Origin: Angelakisella sp. | Lineage (GTDB): Bacteria; Bacillota; Clostridia; Oscillospirales; Ruminococcaceae | NCBI GenBank assembly: GCA_020024515.1 | Contig: JAHHTR010000031.1 | Span: 1 to 20,632 of the forward strand | Length of the DNA: 20,632 nt | Reading direction: 5' to 3' | Shown here: positions 1-7,572 of the stretch, one piece after another | Numbering within the stretch: the stretch's first letter is position 1 | Layout of the letters: every line of letters begins with the position of its first letter | Notes under the pieces: model-generated | Seen by the model: only the letters and a program-made list of their open reading frames with translations | What the model was told of the DNA's origin: nothing | Database searches by the model: none | Program-made: the position numbers and the translations under genes

Positions 1-69
1 ATTGGTGATAAAATAATATATTTTTAAGAGATATCAGAGATTTTATAAAAAGAAAGGATTTAAAAATTT

Positions 70-1506
70 ATGCGTAAAACAAAAATTGTTTGTACAATAG
101 GCCCTGCTACACGTAATGAAGAAACCATAAAAGAGCTTATTAAATCAGGAATGAACGTTGCAAGACTTAATTTTTCACATGGTTCACACGAATATCATAA
201 GGGGACTATTGATTTGTTAAAAAAAGTAAGAAAAGAAATGGATTGTCCTCTTGCCATTTTGCTTGATACAAAAGGTCCTGAAATCAGAACAAAAACACTT
301 AAAGAGCAAAAGGTTGTTTTGGTAAAAGGAAATAAATTTACATTGACTACAAATGAAGTAGACGGTGATACGAATATGGTTTCAATAACATATCAAACAT
401 TACCTCAACAACTGGAAATAGGTACAAATGTGCTTATTGATGATGGAAAGATAAAACTTGTAGTTGAAGAGCTTACTGAGACAGATATAATTTGTACAAT
501 AACACGCGGTGGCGAATTGGGTGAAAAGAAAGGAATAAATATTCCGGGTGTAAAACTTGATATGCCATACCTCAATGAAAATGACAAAGCAGATATTTTA
601 TTTGGTATTGAAAATGATGTAGACTTTGTAGCAGCATCTTTTGTAAGAAGCAAAAACGATGTTGTAGATATGCGTAAATTTATAAACTATAATTCAGGTC
701 ATGAGATAAAAATTATATCAAAGATAGAAAATATGGAAGGTGTAGATAATTTTGATGAAATTCTTCGTAATTCAGACGGTATAATGATTGCACGTGGTGA
801 TATGGGTGTTGAAGTTGAATATGAAAGACTACCCGGACTACAAAAGAGATTTATCAAAAAATGTTATCAATCAGGTAAAATGGTTATAACAGCTACACAA
901 ATGCTTGAATCTATGATAAAGAATCCTACACCGACACGTGCCGAGATTACTGATGTTGCAAATGCTGTATTTGACGGTACGTCTGCCGTAATGCTTTCAG
1001 GTGAAACAGCAATGGGTGACTATCCTATAAAAGCTGTAAAAGTTATGGCAAAAATTGCTGAGCAAGCGGAAGAAGATGCCTTTGATATGCAAGTATACGA
1101 TGATATGAAATATGAAATGGACGAAAATGACTATACAAATGCTGTTTGTGATGCTGCAAGTACAATGGCAAAAGATATTCATGCAAAAGCTATAATTGCT
1201 CCTACTTTGGGTGGTAATACTGTTCGTAATATGTCAAAATTCCGTCCATATCAACCAATAGTTGCTTCAACACCAAAAGAGAAAACATTCAATCAGTTAG
1301 CTCTATCTTGGGGTGTATATCCTGTAATGTCACGTTTCCAAACAACATCAGATGAACTATTTTTGCATGCAATTGACTGTGCAAAAATGATTGATATTGT
1401 AGAAGATGGTGATTTGGTTGTTATAGCAGCTGCTATGCCACTTGAACTTCAATCAAAAACAAATATTTTGAAAGTTGAAGTAGTTGGAAATCACAGAAAG
1501 CTTTGA
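70..1506 (+). CDS. pyk: Pyruvate kinase
   Basis: Catalyses the last step of glycolysis, phosphoenolpyruvate plus ADP to pyruvate plus ATP, in the cytoplasm. The 478-residue product has the full core of the family. Visible are the RLNFSHG segment (residues 32-38, with R32, N34, S36 and H38 binding substrate and K+), DTKGPEIR (66-73), ISKIEN with the catalytic lysine K218 and Mg-binding E220, the ARGDMGVE loop with D244, and TATQMLESM (274-282). The length fits the A, B and C domains only; the extra C-terminal PEP-utiliser domain found in some Bacillus enzymes is absent. ATG is preceded by AAAGGA 11 nt upstream. Only 69 nt of upstream sequence are visible, so the promoter is not seen. In many Clostridia pfkA lies just upstream, but that cannot be checked here. 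A DegV gene follows after 63 nt without a clear terminator, so co-transcription is likely. Confidence 0.97.
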   Translation: MRKTKIVCTIGPATRNEETIKELIKSGMNVARLNFSHGSHEYHKGTIDLLKKVRKEMDCPLAILLDTKGPEIRTKTLKEQKVVLVKGNKFTLTTNEVDGDTNMVSITYQTLPQQLEIGTNVLIDDGKIKLVVEELTETDIICTITRGGELGEKKGINIPGVKLDMPYLNENDKADILFGIENDVDFVAASFVRSKNDVVDMRKFINYNSGHEIKIISKIENMEGVDNFDEILRNSDGIMIARGDMGVEVEYERLPGLQKRFIKKCYQSGKMVITATQMLESMIKNPTPTRAEITDVANAVFDGTSAVMLSGETAMGDYPIKAVKVMAKIAEQAEEDAFDMQVYDDMKYEMDENDYTNAVCDAASTMAKDIHAKAIIAPTLGGNTVRNMSKFRPYQPIVASTPKEKTFNQLALSWGVYPVMSRFQTTSDELFLHAIDCAKMIDIVEDGDLVVIAAAMPLELQSKTNILKVEVVGNHRKL

Positions 1507-1569
1507 TTTTTATAATATAATTAAATTATAATTACATAATGTTTTTTTAAAAAAGGAGGACATAAGAAC

Positions 1570-2454
1570 ATGGAACAAAACTATATACTTTCAACAGATA
1601 ATTCCTGTGATTTTGAATCGGATTATTACAGCAAAAACAATTTGCCATGTGTTTGCCTTGCTTATGTTGTTGATGATGTTACTTACGGAAGTAACGGTAA
1701 TGAACTTTCACCAAAAGAATTTTATAATAAAATTCGTGAAGGTGCTATGCCAATAACACAACAGGCAAATCCTGAAACTGTGAAAGATTTTTTTGAGCCA
1801 TACTTAAAAGAAGGTAAAGACATTCTTCATATAGCATTCAGTTCAGGTTTGAGTGGCACATATCAAAGTGTTTGTATTGCAGCTGATGAGATGATGGAAA
1901 AGTATCCTGAAAGAAAAATAATTGTAATAGACGGATTATGTGCTTCTGCCGGTCAAGGGCTGCTTTTAACAGAAAGTCTTGATAGATATAATAAAGGTAT
2001 GCCAATGCAAGAGCTTGCAAGTTGGGTTGAAAAAAATAAGCTAAAAATTGTTCATGATGTTGTTGCACACGATTTGTTCCATTTACAACGTGGCGGACGT
2101 GTCAGCAAAGCGGCTGCTATTGTTGGTACAGCACTTGGAATTAAGCCAATGATTTATTTGAATAATGAAGGTAAATTAATTCCGTATTCAAAGGTTCGTG
2201 GTAAGAAAACTGCATTTAAACAAATGGCTGACAGACTTGCAAATAATATTGATTTTGAGAAATCAACAAATATTTATATTTGCCATAGTGACGCAGAAGA
2301 TGAAGCAAAAGAACTTGCGGAGATGGTAAAAGAAAAAACAGGTAAAGCTGTAACAAAGATTGTATATATAGGGCCTGTTATCGGTTCGCATACAGGTTGT
2401 GGAACGATTTCTGTTTTCTATTTTTCAAAAAACAGAGATGTACCGAATATGTAA
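1570..2454 (+). CDS. DegV family protein (fatty-acid-binding)
   Basis: A 294-residue DegV-family protein. In this family the two-lobed fold binds a long-chain fatty acid; the better-studied members are FakB subunits that present fatty acids to the kinase FakA. Family signatures run the whole length: STDNSCDF near the N-terminus, FSSGLSGTYQS at about residues 92-102, the ASAGQGLL segment, LQRGGRVSKAAA followed by the TALGIKPM segment, and the C-terminal GPVIGSHTGCGTISVFY. A strong AGGAGGA site lies 9 nt before the ATG. It sits 63 nt after pyk, probably in the same transcript, and is closed by an intrinsic terminator. No fakA-like kinase is in the window, so whether this paralogue feeds FakA is unknown. 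Confidence 0.93.
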   Translation: MEQNYILSTDNSCDFESDYYSKNNLPCVCLAYVVDDVTYGSNGNELSPKEFYNKIREGAMPITQQANPETVKDFFEPYLKEGKDILHIAFSSGLSGTYQSVCIAADEMMEKYPERKIIVIDGLCASAGQGLLLTESLDRYNKGMPMQELASWVEKNKLKIVHDVVAHDLFHLQRGGRVSKAAAIVGTALGIKPMIYLNNEGKLIPYSKVRGKKTAFKQMADRLANNIDFEKSTNIYICHSDAEDEAKELAEMVKEKTGKAVTKIVYIGPVIGSHTGCGTISVFYFSKNRDVPNM

Positions 2455-2469
2455 GTTTAATAATCAATT

Positions 2470-2504
2470 AATAGGTCTTTTTTAAAAAAGAAGGCCTATT
2501 TTTA
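2470..2504 (+). terminator. Intrinsic terminator after degV
   Basis: A 13-bp hairpin, with left arm 2470-2482 and right arm 2488-2500. It pairs continuously with two G-U wobbles (2476-2494 and 2480-2490) around a 5-nt loop, and its 3' base runs into a T-tract at 2499-2503. It should end the pyk-degV transcript. The cobS ribosome site starts only about 13 nt beyond the T-tract, so the cob genes either depend on read-through or have a promoter I cannot identify. Confidence 0.82.
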
Positions 2505-2530
2505 ATGTATAATAAAAAGGAGAATTATTT

Positions 2531-3310
2531 TTGAAGTCTGTTAAAAATTCTTTATTTTGTGCATTTGCAATGTATTCACGCATACCCACACCAAAAGTTG
2601 ATTGGAAAAAAGACAATATGAAATATTCCATGTGCTTTTTTCCTTTGATAGGTACGGTTTTGGGGCTATTAAATTATTTTTGGTACAATATTTGCAATGT
2701 TTTTGAGTATAATAATATGATTTTTTCGGCAGGATTTATTGCTATTTCTCTTTTGGTAACAGGGGGAATACATCTTGATGGATTTTGTGATGTTCAAGAT
2801 GCGCTTGCTTCGTGGGGAGATAAAGAAAAAAAACTGGAAATTTTAAAAGACAGTAATTGCGGAGCTTTTGCAATTATAAATACTTGTGTATATTTCCTTT
2901 TATATTTTGCCGTTATGACAGGGCTTGAAAATAACGAGATTATTATAGTATGCCTTTCTTTTACCATTTCAAGAATAATGAGTGCCTTTTCTGTGATTTT
3001 ATTCAAAAATGCAAAAAATGATGGTTATTTGCACACCTTTAATAAGGCATCTGACAGACAAACAGTATTAATTGTTTTATCAATATTTATAAGCATAATA
3101 TTTTTGCTTTTATTGGATTACAGTATAAAGTATTTTATAATTATTTTAGCAACAACTGCTCTTATATTTGCTTATTATAGATATAAATCGTATAAATATT
3201 TTGGTGGAATAACAGGAGACCTTGCAGGTTGGTTTTTGTGTATATACGAACTTTTTGTTCCGCTTAGTTTATTATTATGCAAAGGGGTTATGATACATTG
3301 GAACTTGTAA
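2531..3310 (+). CDS. cobS: Adenosylcobinamide-GDP ribazoletransferase (cobalamin synthase)
   Basis: CobS is an integral membrane enzyme that joins AdoCbi-GDP to alpha-ribazole (or its phosphate), completing the lower ligand of cobalamin. The 259-residue product matches the family over its length. It starts with a MYSRIPTP segment (residues 14-21), followed by several hydrophobic spans. The acidic active-site motif is GGIHLDGFCDVQDA (78-91, with D83, D87 and D90), and KDSNCGAF follows at 106-113, close to the usual KDSxxGAF. The start is TTG, supported by AAGGAG 8 nt upstream; no better start exists. The gene overlaps cobU by a few codons and begins a four-gene late-cobalamin cluster. No cobalamin riboswitch fits in the 76-nt gap upstream. 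CobT, which supplies alpha-ribazole phosphate, is not in the window. Confidence 0.93.
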   Translation: MKSVKNSLFCAFAMYSRIPTPKVDWKKDNMKYSMCFFPLIGTVLGLLNYFWYNICNVFEYNNMIFSAGFIAISLLVTGGIHLDGFCDVQDALASWGDKEKKLEILKDSNCGAFAIINTCVYFLLYFAVMTGLENNEIIIVCLSFTISRIMSAFSVILFKNAKNDGYLHTFNKASDRQTVLIVLSIFISIIFLLLLDYSIKYFIIILATTALIFAYYRYKSYKYFGGITGDLAGWFLCIYELFVPLSLLLCKGVMIHWNL

Positions 3311-3669
3311 TAGGAGGAGCATATCAGGGTAAAACAGATTATATACTTAATTTATACAATTTATCTCTTGATGATGTAGCTGACGGTTATTTATCAAGCA
3401 ATAAGAAAGTGATAATCGGATTGGAAAGAATAATAAATACGATGCTTAAAGAAAATAAGAATCCTATTGATGAAATAGAAGAATTTTTGTTATATAATGA
3501 TGATAAAATAATAATTTGTACAGAAATAGGTGGAGGTCTTGTTCCGATAGACAAATTTGAGAGAGAGTATAGAGATATGGTTGGGAAGATAACTTCGATT
3601 ATTGCCCAAAAGTCTAACAAAATACATCGTGTATGGTGTGGAATAGGGGAGATAATAAAAGATGTGTAA
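3298..3669 (+). CDS. cobU: Short CobU-like adenosylcobinamide kinase / guanylyltransferase
   Basis: CobU normally phosphorylates adenosylcobinamide and then transfers GMP to it. The product begins with a P-loop, GGAYQGKT (residues 6-13 from the TTG start), matching the unusual GGARSGKS loop of CobU. It ends with the family's C-terminal block: EIGGGLVPIDKFEREYRD, then a basic stretch and VWCGIGEIIK. It is only 123 residues, against roughly 180 for typical CobU. The missing part is the central region that holds the guanylated histidine and its arginine-rich neighbourhood; no equivalent HxxR is visible. I chose TTG at 3298 because AAAGGGG lies about 10 nt upstream and the protein then starts directly at the P-loop strand. 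An in-frame ATG at 3277 has no ribosome site. It overlaps cobS upstream and cobC downstream. Kinase activity is plausible; guanylyltransferase activity is uncertain. Confidence 0.78.
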   Translation: MELVIGGAYQGKTDYILNLYNLSLDDVADGYLSSNKKVIIGLERIINTMLKENKNPIDEIEEFLLYNDDKIIICTEIGGGLVPIDKFEREYRDMVGKITSIIAQKSNKIHRVWCGIGEIIKDV

Positions 3670-4228
3670 TTTTGTCTTTATCAGACATGGAAAAACCTAT
3701 GGAAATACTTTACACAGATATATAGGTACAACAGATGAAGTACTGCTTGATGAAGCAATATTTGAATTAAAAAAAAATACATATCCTAGTATAGATATAT
3801 TAATAACGTCACCCTTAAAGAGATGTATTCAAACATGCGAAATAATATATCCAAATATGTACTATACAATCGAAAATAACCTAAAAGAATGTAATTTTGG
3901 TGATTATGAAAACAAAAGTCATAATGATTTAAAAGATATAGAGTCATATAATGATTTTTTGAATATGGGAGAAAATGCTGTATATCCAAATGGCGAAGGT
4001 TTAAAAGAGTTTAAAGAGAGATGTGTAAAGACTTTTAATAAGTATATAAATTTGTATAAGAATAGTAATAAAACAGTTGCATTTATCTTTCATGGTGGAG
4101 TTATTATGTCCATTCTTCATTATTATTTTAGTGGCAATTTTTATGACTATAATTTAAAGAATGGAAACTATTATACTTTTTCTGTAAGTGATGATGAAAA
4201 ATTTTATGATTTAAAAATAGGTGAGTAG
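3662..4228 (+). CDS. cobC: Histidine phosphatase, probable alpha-ribazole phosphatase
   Basis: A 188-residue member of the phosphoglycerate-mutase-like histidine phosphatases. The phosphoacceptor motif is FIRHGKT (residues 6-12, H9). SPLKRCIQT provides the second arginine, LKECNFGDYENK the acidic residue, and FHGGVIMSI the second catalytic histidine. The family includes CobC, which removes phosphate from alpha-ribazole phosphate (or from cobalamin phosphate) in nucleotide-loop assembly. The cobalamin role is inferred mainly from context, because it lies between cobU and cbiB with an 8-nt overlap at its 5' end. The ribosome site AGGGGAG lies about 10 nt before the ATG. Sequence alone would not exclude another small-molecule phosphatase. 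Confidence 0.85.
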   Translation: MCNFVFIRHGKTYGNTLHRYIGTTDEVLLDEAIFELKKNTYPSIDILITSPLKRCIQTCEIIYPNMYYTIENNLKECNFGDYENKSHNDLKDIESYNDFLNMGENAVYPNGEGLKEFKERCVKTFNKYINLYKNSNKTVAFIFHGGVIMSILHYYFSGNFYDYNLKNGNYYTFSVSDDEKFYDLKIGE

Positions 4229-4229
4229 T

Positions 4230-5195
4230 ATGACAATTACAGTTTTATCCTGTGTGTTGGGGTTTATTTTGGATTTGATTATAGGTGATCCACATTGTTT
4301 GCCACACCCAATAAGATTTATAGGTTGGTTAATAAGAAAAACCGAAATTTTATATAGAAAACTTTTTTCAAAAACAAAAAAAGAGGAATATATAGCAGGC
4401 ATTTTTTTGTGGATTACAGTGGTTATAATATCGACTATTATACCATTTATAATTTTGTTTGTGGCAAAAAAGATAAATATATGGATATATATAGTAATAG
4501 AAAGTATAATGTTTTGGCAAATTCTTGCTATAAAATCACTGAAAACTGAGAGTATGTATGTTTATGAAGAACTTAAAAAAGGTGATTTGGAAAAAGCAAG
4601 ATATAAACTATCAATGATAGTTGGTAGAGATACAGAGAATTTGAATGAAGAAAAGGTATCGGCGGCGGCAGTGGAAACAGTAGCTGAAAATTTTTCCGAT
4701 GGAGTAATAGCACCCATGATGTTTACTTTTTTGTTAGGCTGTGTAGGCGGTTTTTTTGTTAAAGCAGTAAATACAATGGATTCTATGGTGGGATATAAAA
4801 ATGATAAATATATGTATTTTGGTAGATTTGCTGCGAAGGCAGATGATGTCATAAACTATATACCGTCAAGGGTTTCTGCTCTTTTAATGATAGCTGCATC
4901 AATTTTTTGTGGATATGATTCTAAAAATGCTTATAAGATATGGAAAAGAGATAAAAGAAAGCATACAAGTCCAAATTCAGCGCATACAGAGGCCGTTTGT
5001 GCAGGTGCATTGGGTTTGCAGCTTGCAGGTGACACATATTATAGGGGAATACTTTGTAAGAAAGATTTTATAGGGGATAAAAAGAAGATTACAGAATATG
5101 AAGATATAGAAAAGGTCAATAAATTGATGTATTTTTCCTCATATATGGCTTTTATATTGTTTTTATTTGTAAGGTTTGTCTTGATTTATATATAA
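4230..5195 (+). CDS. cbiB: Adenosylcobinamide-phosphate synthase
   Basis: CbiB (CobD in the aerobic naming) is a membrane enzyme that attaches the aminopropanol arm to adenosylcobyric acid, giving adenosylcobinamide (phosphate). The 321-residue product carries the family's N-terminal signature LDLIIGDPHCLPHPIRFIGW. Further marks are the SMIVGRDTENL segment, AVETVAENFSDGVIAPM (with its ENxxDG core), NTMDSMVGYKN, and SPNSAHTEAVCAGALGLQL near the C-terminus. Several hydrophobic spans agree with a membrane protein. I chose ATG 4230, with AGGTG 6 nt upstream; an in-frame GTG at 4221 would overlap cobC by 8 nt and cannot be excluded. It is last in the cob cluster, and no convincing terminator follows before the next promoter at 5287. 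Confidence 0.93.
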   Translation: MTITVLSCVLGFILDLIIGDPHCLPHPIRFIGWLIRKTEILYRKLFSKTKKEEYIAGIFLWITVVIISTIIPFIILFVAKKINIWIYIVIESIMFWQILAIKSLKTESMYVYEELKKGDLEKARYKLSMIVGRDTENLNEEKVSAAAVETVAENFSDGVIAPMMFTFLLGCVGGFFVKAVNTMDSMVGYKNDKYMYFGRFAAKADDVINYIPSRVSALLMIAASIFCGYDSKNAYKIWKRDKRKHTSPNSAHTEAVCAGALGLQLAGDTYYRGILCKKDFIGDKKKITEYEDIEKVNKLMYFSSYMAFILFLFVRFVLIYI

Positions 5196-5286
5196 AAATA
5201 TAGCTAAATTACTAAAAAAGTGCTAGAAAAAAATAATTTTTGTCTATTTTTGCATATTGATTTTTTTTTACAAAATATTTATAATA

Positions 5287-5316
5287 TTGACATATAATTT
5301 TTAAATAAAATATAAT
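5287..5316 (+). promoter_or_regulatory. Sigma-A promoter for the guanine riboswitch and permease
   Basis: A perfect TTGACA (5287-5292) and a perfect TATAAT (5311-5316) are separated by 18 nt. The expected start near 5323 falls right at the 5' edge of the riboswitch aptamer, as usual for purine riboswitches. This makes the permease an independent transcription unit. Confidence 0.82.
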
Positions 5317-5323
5317 AACAATT

Positions 5324-5396
5324 ACACACATATAATCTGTTAAATATGGAGCAGATGTTTCTACGTGATGACCGTAAATTTTCACGCTATGGGTGT
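5324..5396 (+). promoter_or_regulatory. Guanine-class purine riboswitch aptamer
   Basis: All conserved parts of the xpt-type purine aptamer are readable. P1 is formed by 5325-5332 with 5388-5395 (one internal A-G mismatch). The conserved TATAATC follows P1. P2 is CTGTT/AGCAG around the L2 loop containing ATATGG, with GTTTCTAC as J2/3. P3 is GTGA/TCAC around an L3 loop containing CCGTAAA, and CTATGG forms J3/1. The base equivalent to xpt position 74 is C (5387), which specifies guanine or hypoxanthine rather than adenine. The preceding base is G where xpt has A. Its 3' P1 strand also takes part in an antiterminator (5389-5400 with 5489-5500), so ligand binding should switch the downstream permease off. 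Confidence 0.95.
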
Positions 5397-5481
5397 TCAT
5401 GACTATGATAATATTGAAAATAAAATGGCATACAAATATAACTATATTTAATATTGATTTGTCTTTGTTTTTAATTTTTGG

Positions 5482-5513
5482 GGCAGGAATGAATACTCAT
5501 TCTTGCCTTTTTT
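5482..5513 (+). terminator. Riboswitch-controlled intrinsic terminator
   Basis: An 11-bp stem (5482-5492 with 5497-5507, one G-U pair) closes a 4-nt ATAC loop and is followed by six T (5508-5513). Part of the stem and its loop (5489-5500) can instead pair over 12 continuous positions with 5389-5400, which includes the 3' strand of aptamer P1. The two folds exclude each other. This is the expression platform of the guanine riboswitch. Confidence 0.93.
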
Positions 5514-5575
5514 GTTTATATATTGTTTATTATAGTGAACAGTATGAAATATATAATTTTTTGGAGGAACTTTTA

Positions 5576-6994
5576 ATGTTAGAAAAAATCTTTCATCTGA
5601 AAGAACATGGTACTAATGTGAAAACTGAAATAGTTGCTGGTCTTTCAACTTTTATGACAATGGCATACATAATTGCCCTAAATCCAAACTTACTTACAGG
5701 TTTTGGCGCACATGGTAAAGATTTGTGGAATGCTGTATTTTTGGCAACTGTACTTTCTGCTTTTGCAGGAACAGTCCTAATGGCATTTTTGGCAAATAAA
5801 CCTTTTGCATTGGCATCGGGTATGGGACTTAATTCATATTTTGCAACAATAGTGGCAACAATAGCCGCTTCTATGGGTGTAAGCTATGTAGAGGCATTTC
5901 CTGCCGGTCTTGCAATAATTATTATTTCCGGTATATTTTTCACAATACTTACACTTCTAAAAGTACGTGAAAAAATAGTTGTAGCTATCCCTGGTTCAGT
6001 ACGTTTGGGTATACCAGCCGGTATAGGTCTAATGCTTGTAAATATAGGTTTGGGTTCAAATGCAGGTATCTTCACAGATAAAGGTGTTTTCTATATGTTG
6101 GGTTCATTCTTTACAAATGGTCCAAGTGCCACAAAGGCGGCTATGGGTGATGCTTACCCAACAATGATTTTGTATGTTCTTACATTATTTGTTGGGATTT
6201 TGCTAATATCTGTACTTGCTTATAAAAACGTAATAGGTTCAATACTATTTGGTATAGTTGGTGCATCTGTTTTCTATTGGGCAGGCTCATTTATTCTTGG
6301 CAATAATCCTTTTGTAACTTTGGAAGGTGCTTCATTTATACCACCTTTTAAAGATATGTTAAATTTGACATTCCTCAAATTTGATTTTAAAGGACTATTC
6401 AGCATTGGTGTATTCTCAGCCGTGATGACAATAATTTCTTTTTGTATGGTTGATATGTTTGATACGATAGGTACACTTATCGGTACAGCCAAAAAAGCAA
6501 ATATGCTTACAGAAACAGGCGAAATGGAAAATATGAACAAAGCTATGCTTTCAGACTCTATTGCGACATGTATCGGTGCATGCACAGGTACATCAACAGT
6601 TACAACATTTATTGAATCTGCCGCAGGTGTAGAGGAAGGTGGACGTACAGGTCTAACATCACTAACAACAGCTATAATGTTTTTACTTTGTATGTTTATA
6701 GCGCCTATTGCTGCATTAATTCCACCACCGGCAACATCAGCAGCTTTGGTATATGTAGGTGTTCTTATGATTAGTTCACTAAAAGAAGTAGACTATTCAG
6801 ATGTTGCACAATCAGTTCCTGTTGTTCTTATGCTTGTATTTATGATGGTAACAGGTGGTATAGGTAATGGTATCGGCATTGGTCTTATTGCATATACAGC
6901 AATTAAACTATGTACAGGTAGAGTAAAAGAAATTTCTTGGATAACAGTACTTCTTTCAGTACTATTCCTAGGTAAATTTTTCTTGGTATTCTGA
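5576..6994 (+). CDS. pbuG: NCS2-family guanine/hypoxanthine permease (AzgA/PbuG type)
   Basis: A polytopic membrane protein of about 472 residues importing purine bases, most likely guanine and hypoxanthine, with protons. AzgA-branch signatures are the N-terminal EIVAGLSTFMTMAYII, GMGLNSYFA, SVRLGIPAGIGLML, DMFDTIGTLIGTAKKA in the middle, and CTGTSTVTTFIESAAGVEEG with its conserved glutamates. The C-terminal half has IPPPATSAALVYVGVLM and GGIGNGIGIG. I chose ATG 5576 because GGAGG lies 8 nt upstream and the protein then begins at the usual point. The reading frame happens to stay open back through the terminator, but that is RNA control sequence. Regulation by the guanine riboswitch supports purine uptake as its role. 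It is monocistronic, with a terminator at 7061-7093. Confidence 0.94.
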   Translation: MLEKIFHLKEHGTNVKTEIVAGLSTFMTMAYIIALNPNLLTGFGAHGKDLWNAVFLATVLSAFAGTVLMAFLANKPFALASGMGLNSYFATIVATIAASMGVSYVEAFPAGLAIIIISGIFFTILTLLKVREKIVVAIPGSVRLGIPAGIGLMLVNIGLGSNAGIFTDKGVFYMLGSFFTNGPSATKAAMGDAYPTMILYVLTLFVGILLISVLAYKNVIGSILFGIVGASVFYWAGSFILGNNPFVTLEGASFIPPFKDMLNLTFLKFDFKGLFSIGVFSAVMTIISFCMVDMFDTIGTLIGTAKKANMLTETGEMENMNKAMLSDSIATCIGACTGTSTVTTFIESAAGVEEGGRTGLTSLTTAIMFLLCMFIAPIAALIPPPATSAALVYVGVLMISSLKEVDYSDVAQSVPVVLMLVFMMVTGGIGNGIGIGLIAYTAIKLCTGRVKEISWITVLLSVLFLGKFFLVF

Positions 6995-7009
6995 TTAATA
7001 TAATTTTAT

Positions 7010-7055
7010 TTAATGTAAAGTGTGTGTTAGAAAATAGTGTTAATGTAAAGAGTGT
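7010..7055. repeat. Short tandem-like direct repeat after the permease
   Basis: TTAATGTAAAGTGTGT (7010-7025) recurs as TTAATGTAAAGAGTGT (7040-7055), 15 of 16 bases identical at a 30-bp period. It lies between the permease stop and its terminator. It may be a small local duplication; no function is evident. Confidence 0.5.
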
Positions 7056-7060
7056 ATAAT

Positions 7061-7093
7061 AAAAACGGAGTGATTTATATCACTCCATTTTTT
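7061..7093 (+). terminator. Intrinsic terminator of the purine permease
   Basis: GGAGTGAT (7067-7074) pairs perfectly with ATCACTCC (7079-7086) around a TTAT loop. An A-run (7061-7065) precedes it and six T (7088-7093) follow. The flanking A and T runs could let it work in both directions. Confidence 0.9.
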
Positions 7094-7572
7094 GACTGAT
7101 TAAATTGAGATAAAAGTATTTTCGGTCTTGCAGAACTGATGTATTTTAAATACTAATGGGTTAGAATTGAATATTAATTCAATGATATTATTTTATCACT
7201 TTTGTGTATTTGATTTACAATTTCAGAAGTTACATAATATAGTAATTCATTAGTCAAGTATTAATTTTCATTGTGGACTTCTAATTTTTTTGTATCGGAG
7301 TAGAGGGTTCATCAATACCCTGATAATTATTTTGCCAGAATATATATATATAATTTAATATTATTTTGCAAAAATAAAAGTATCTAGAAGTTAATTTTAA
7401 TCAATATTTTTTATATAAAATAACAGTGCAATTATATTTATCTAAAATTTTTCTATTTGTTTTGGAGTATATATTAATTTTGACGTAGGGATAAACACGC
7501 AAAGTAATATATAAGGGAGAAATAACAGTAAATATTAAAATAAAATTAATATATTGATTATCATTATATTAA
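7094..7572. other. Gene-free AT-rich interval between convergent genes
   Basis: About 480 bp lie between the permease terminator and the 3' end of the minus-strand methyltransferase gene. I find no open frame of useful length with a ribosome site on either strand. Small structures are visible: a 7-bp inverted repeat ATTGAAT/ATTCAAT with a 4-nt loop (7166-7183), and AGGGT/ACCCT with an 8-nt loop (7304-7321). The stretch around 7260-7340 is less AT-rich than its surroundings and may be a remnant of something older. No recognisable RNA family or terminator for the minus-strand gene was found. Confidence 0.6.

Noticed and set aside
1507..1569. AT-only inverted repeat between pyk and degV as a terminator.
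   Set aside because: The possible stem has no G-C pairs and no T-tract directly behind it.
2508..2513. TATAAT before cobS as a promoter -10 box.
   Set aside because: Its start would fall at the ribosome site, and the -35 position lies in the terminator stem without a match.
3277..3297. ATG start for cobU at 3277.
   Set aside because: No ribosome site precedes it, whereas TTG 3298 has AAAGGGG and starts at the P-loop strand.
5393..5575. The permease frame stays open 61 codons upstream to a GTG at 5393, suggesting a longer protein.
   Set aside because: This stretch holds riboswitch P1, the antiterminator and the terminator. The real ribosome site GGAGG is at 5563-5567, and the family starts at ATG 5576.
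7488..7504. GGGATAAACACGCAAAG resembles pieces of a class I cyclic-di-GMP riboswitch.
   Set aside because: Only the short ACGCAAAG-like words match. The paired stems and the second conserved half are missing, and no gene lies downstream on this strand.
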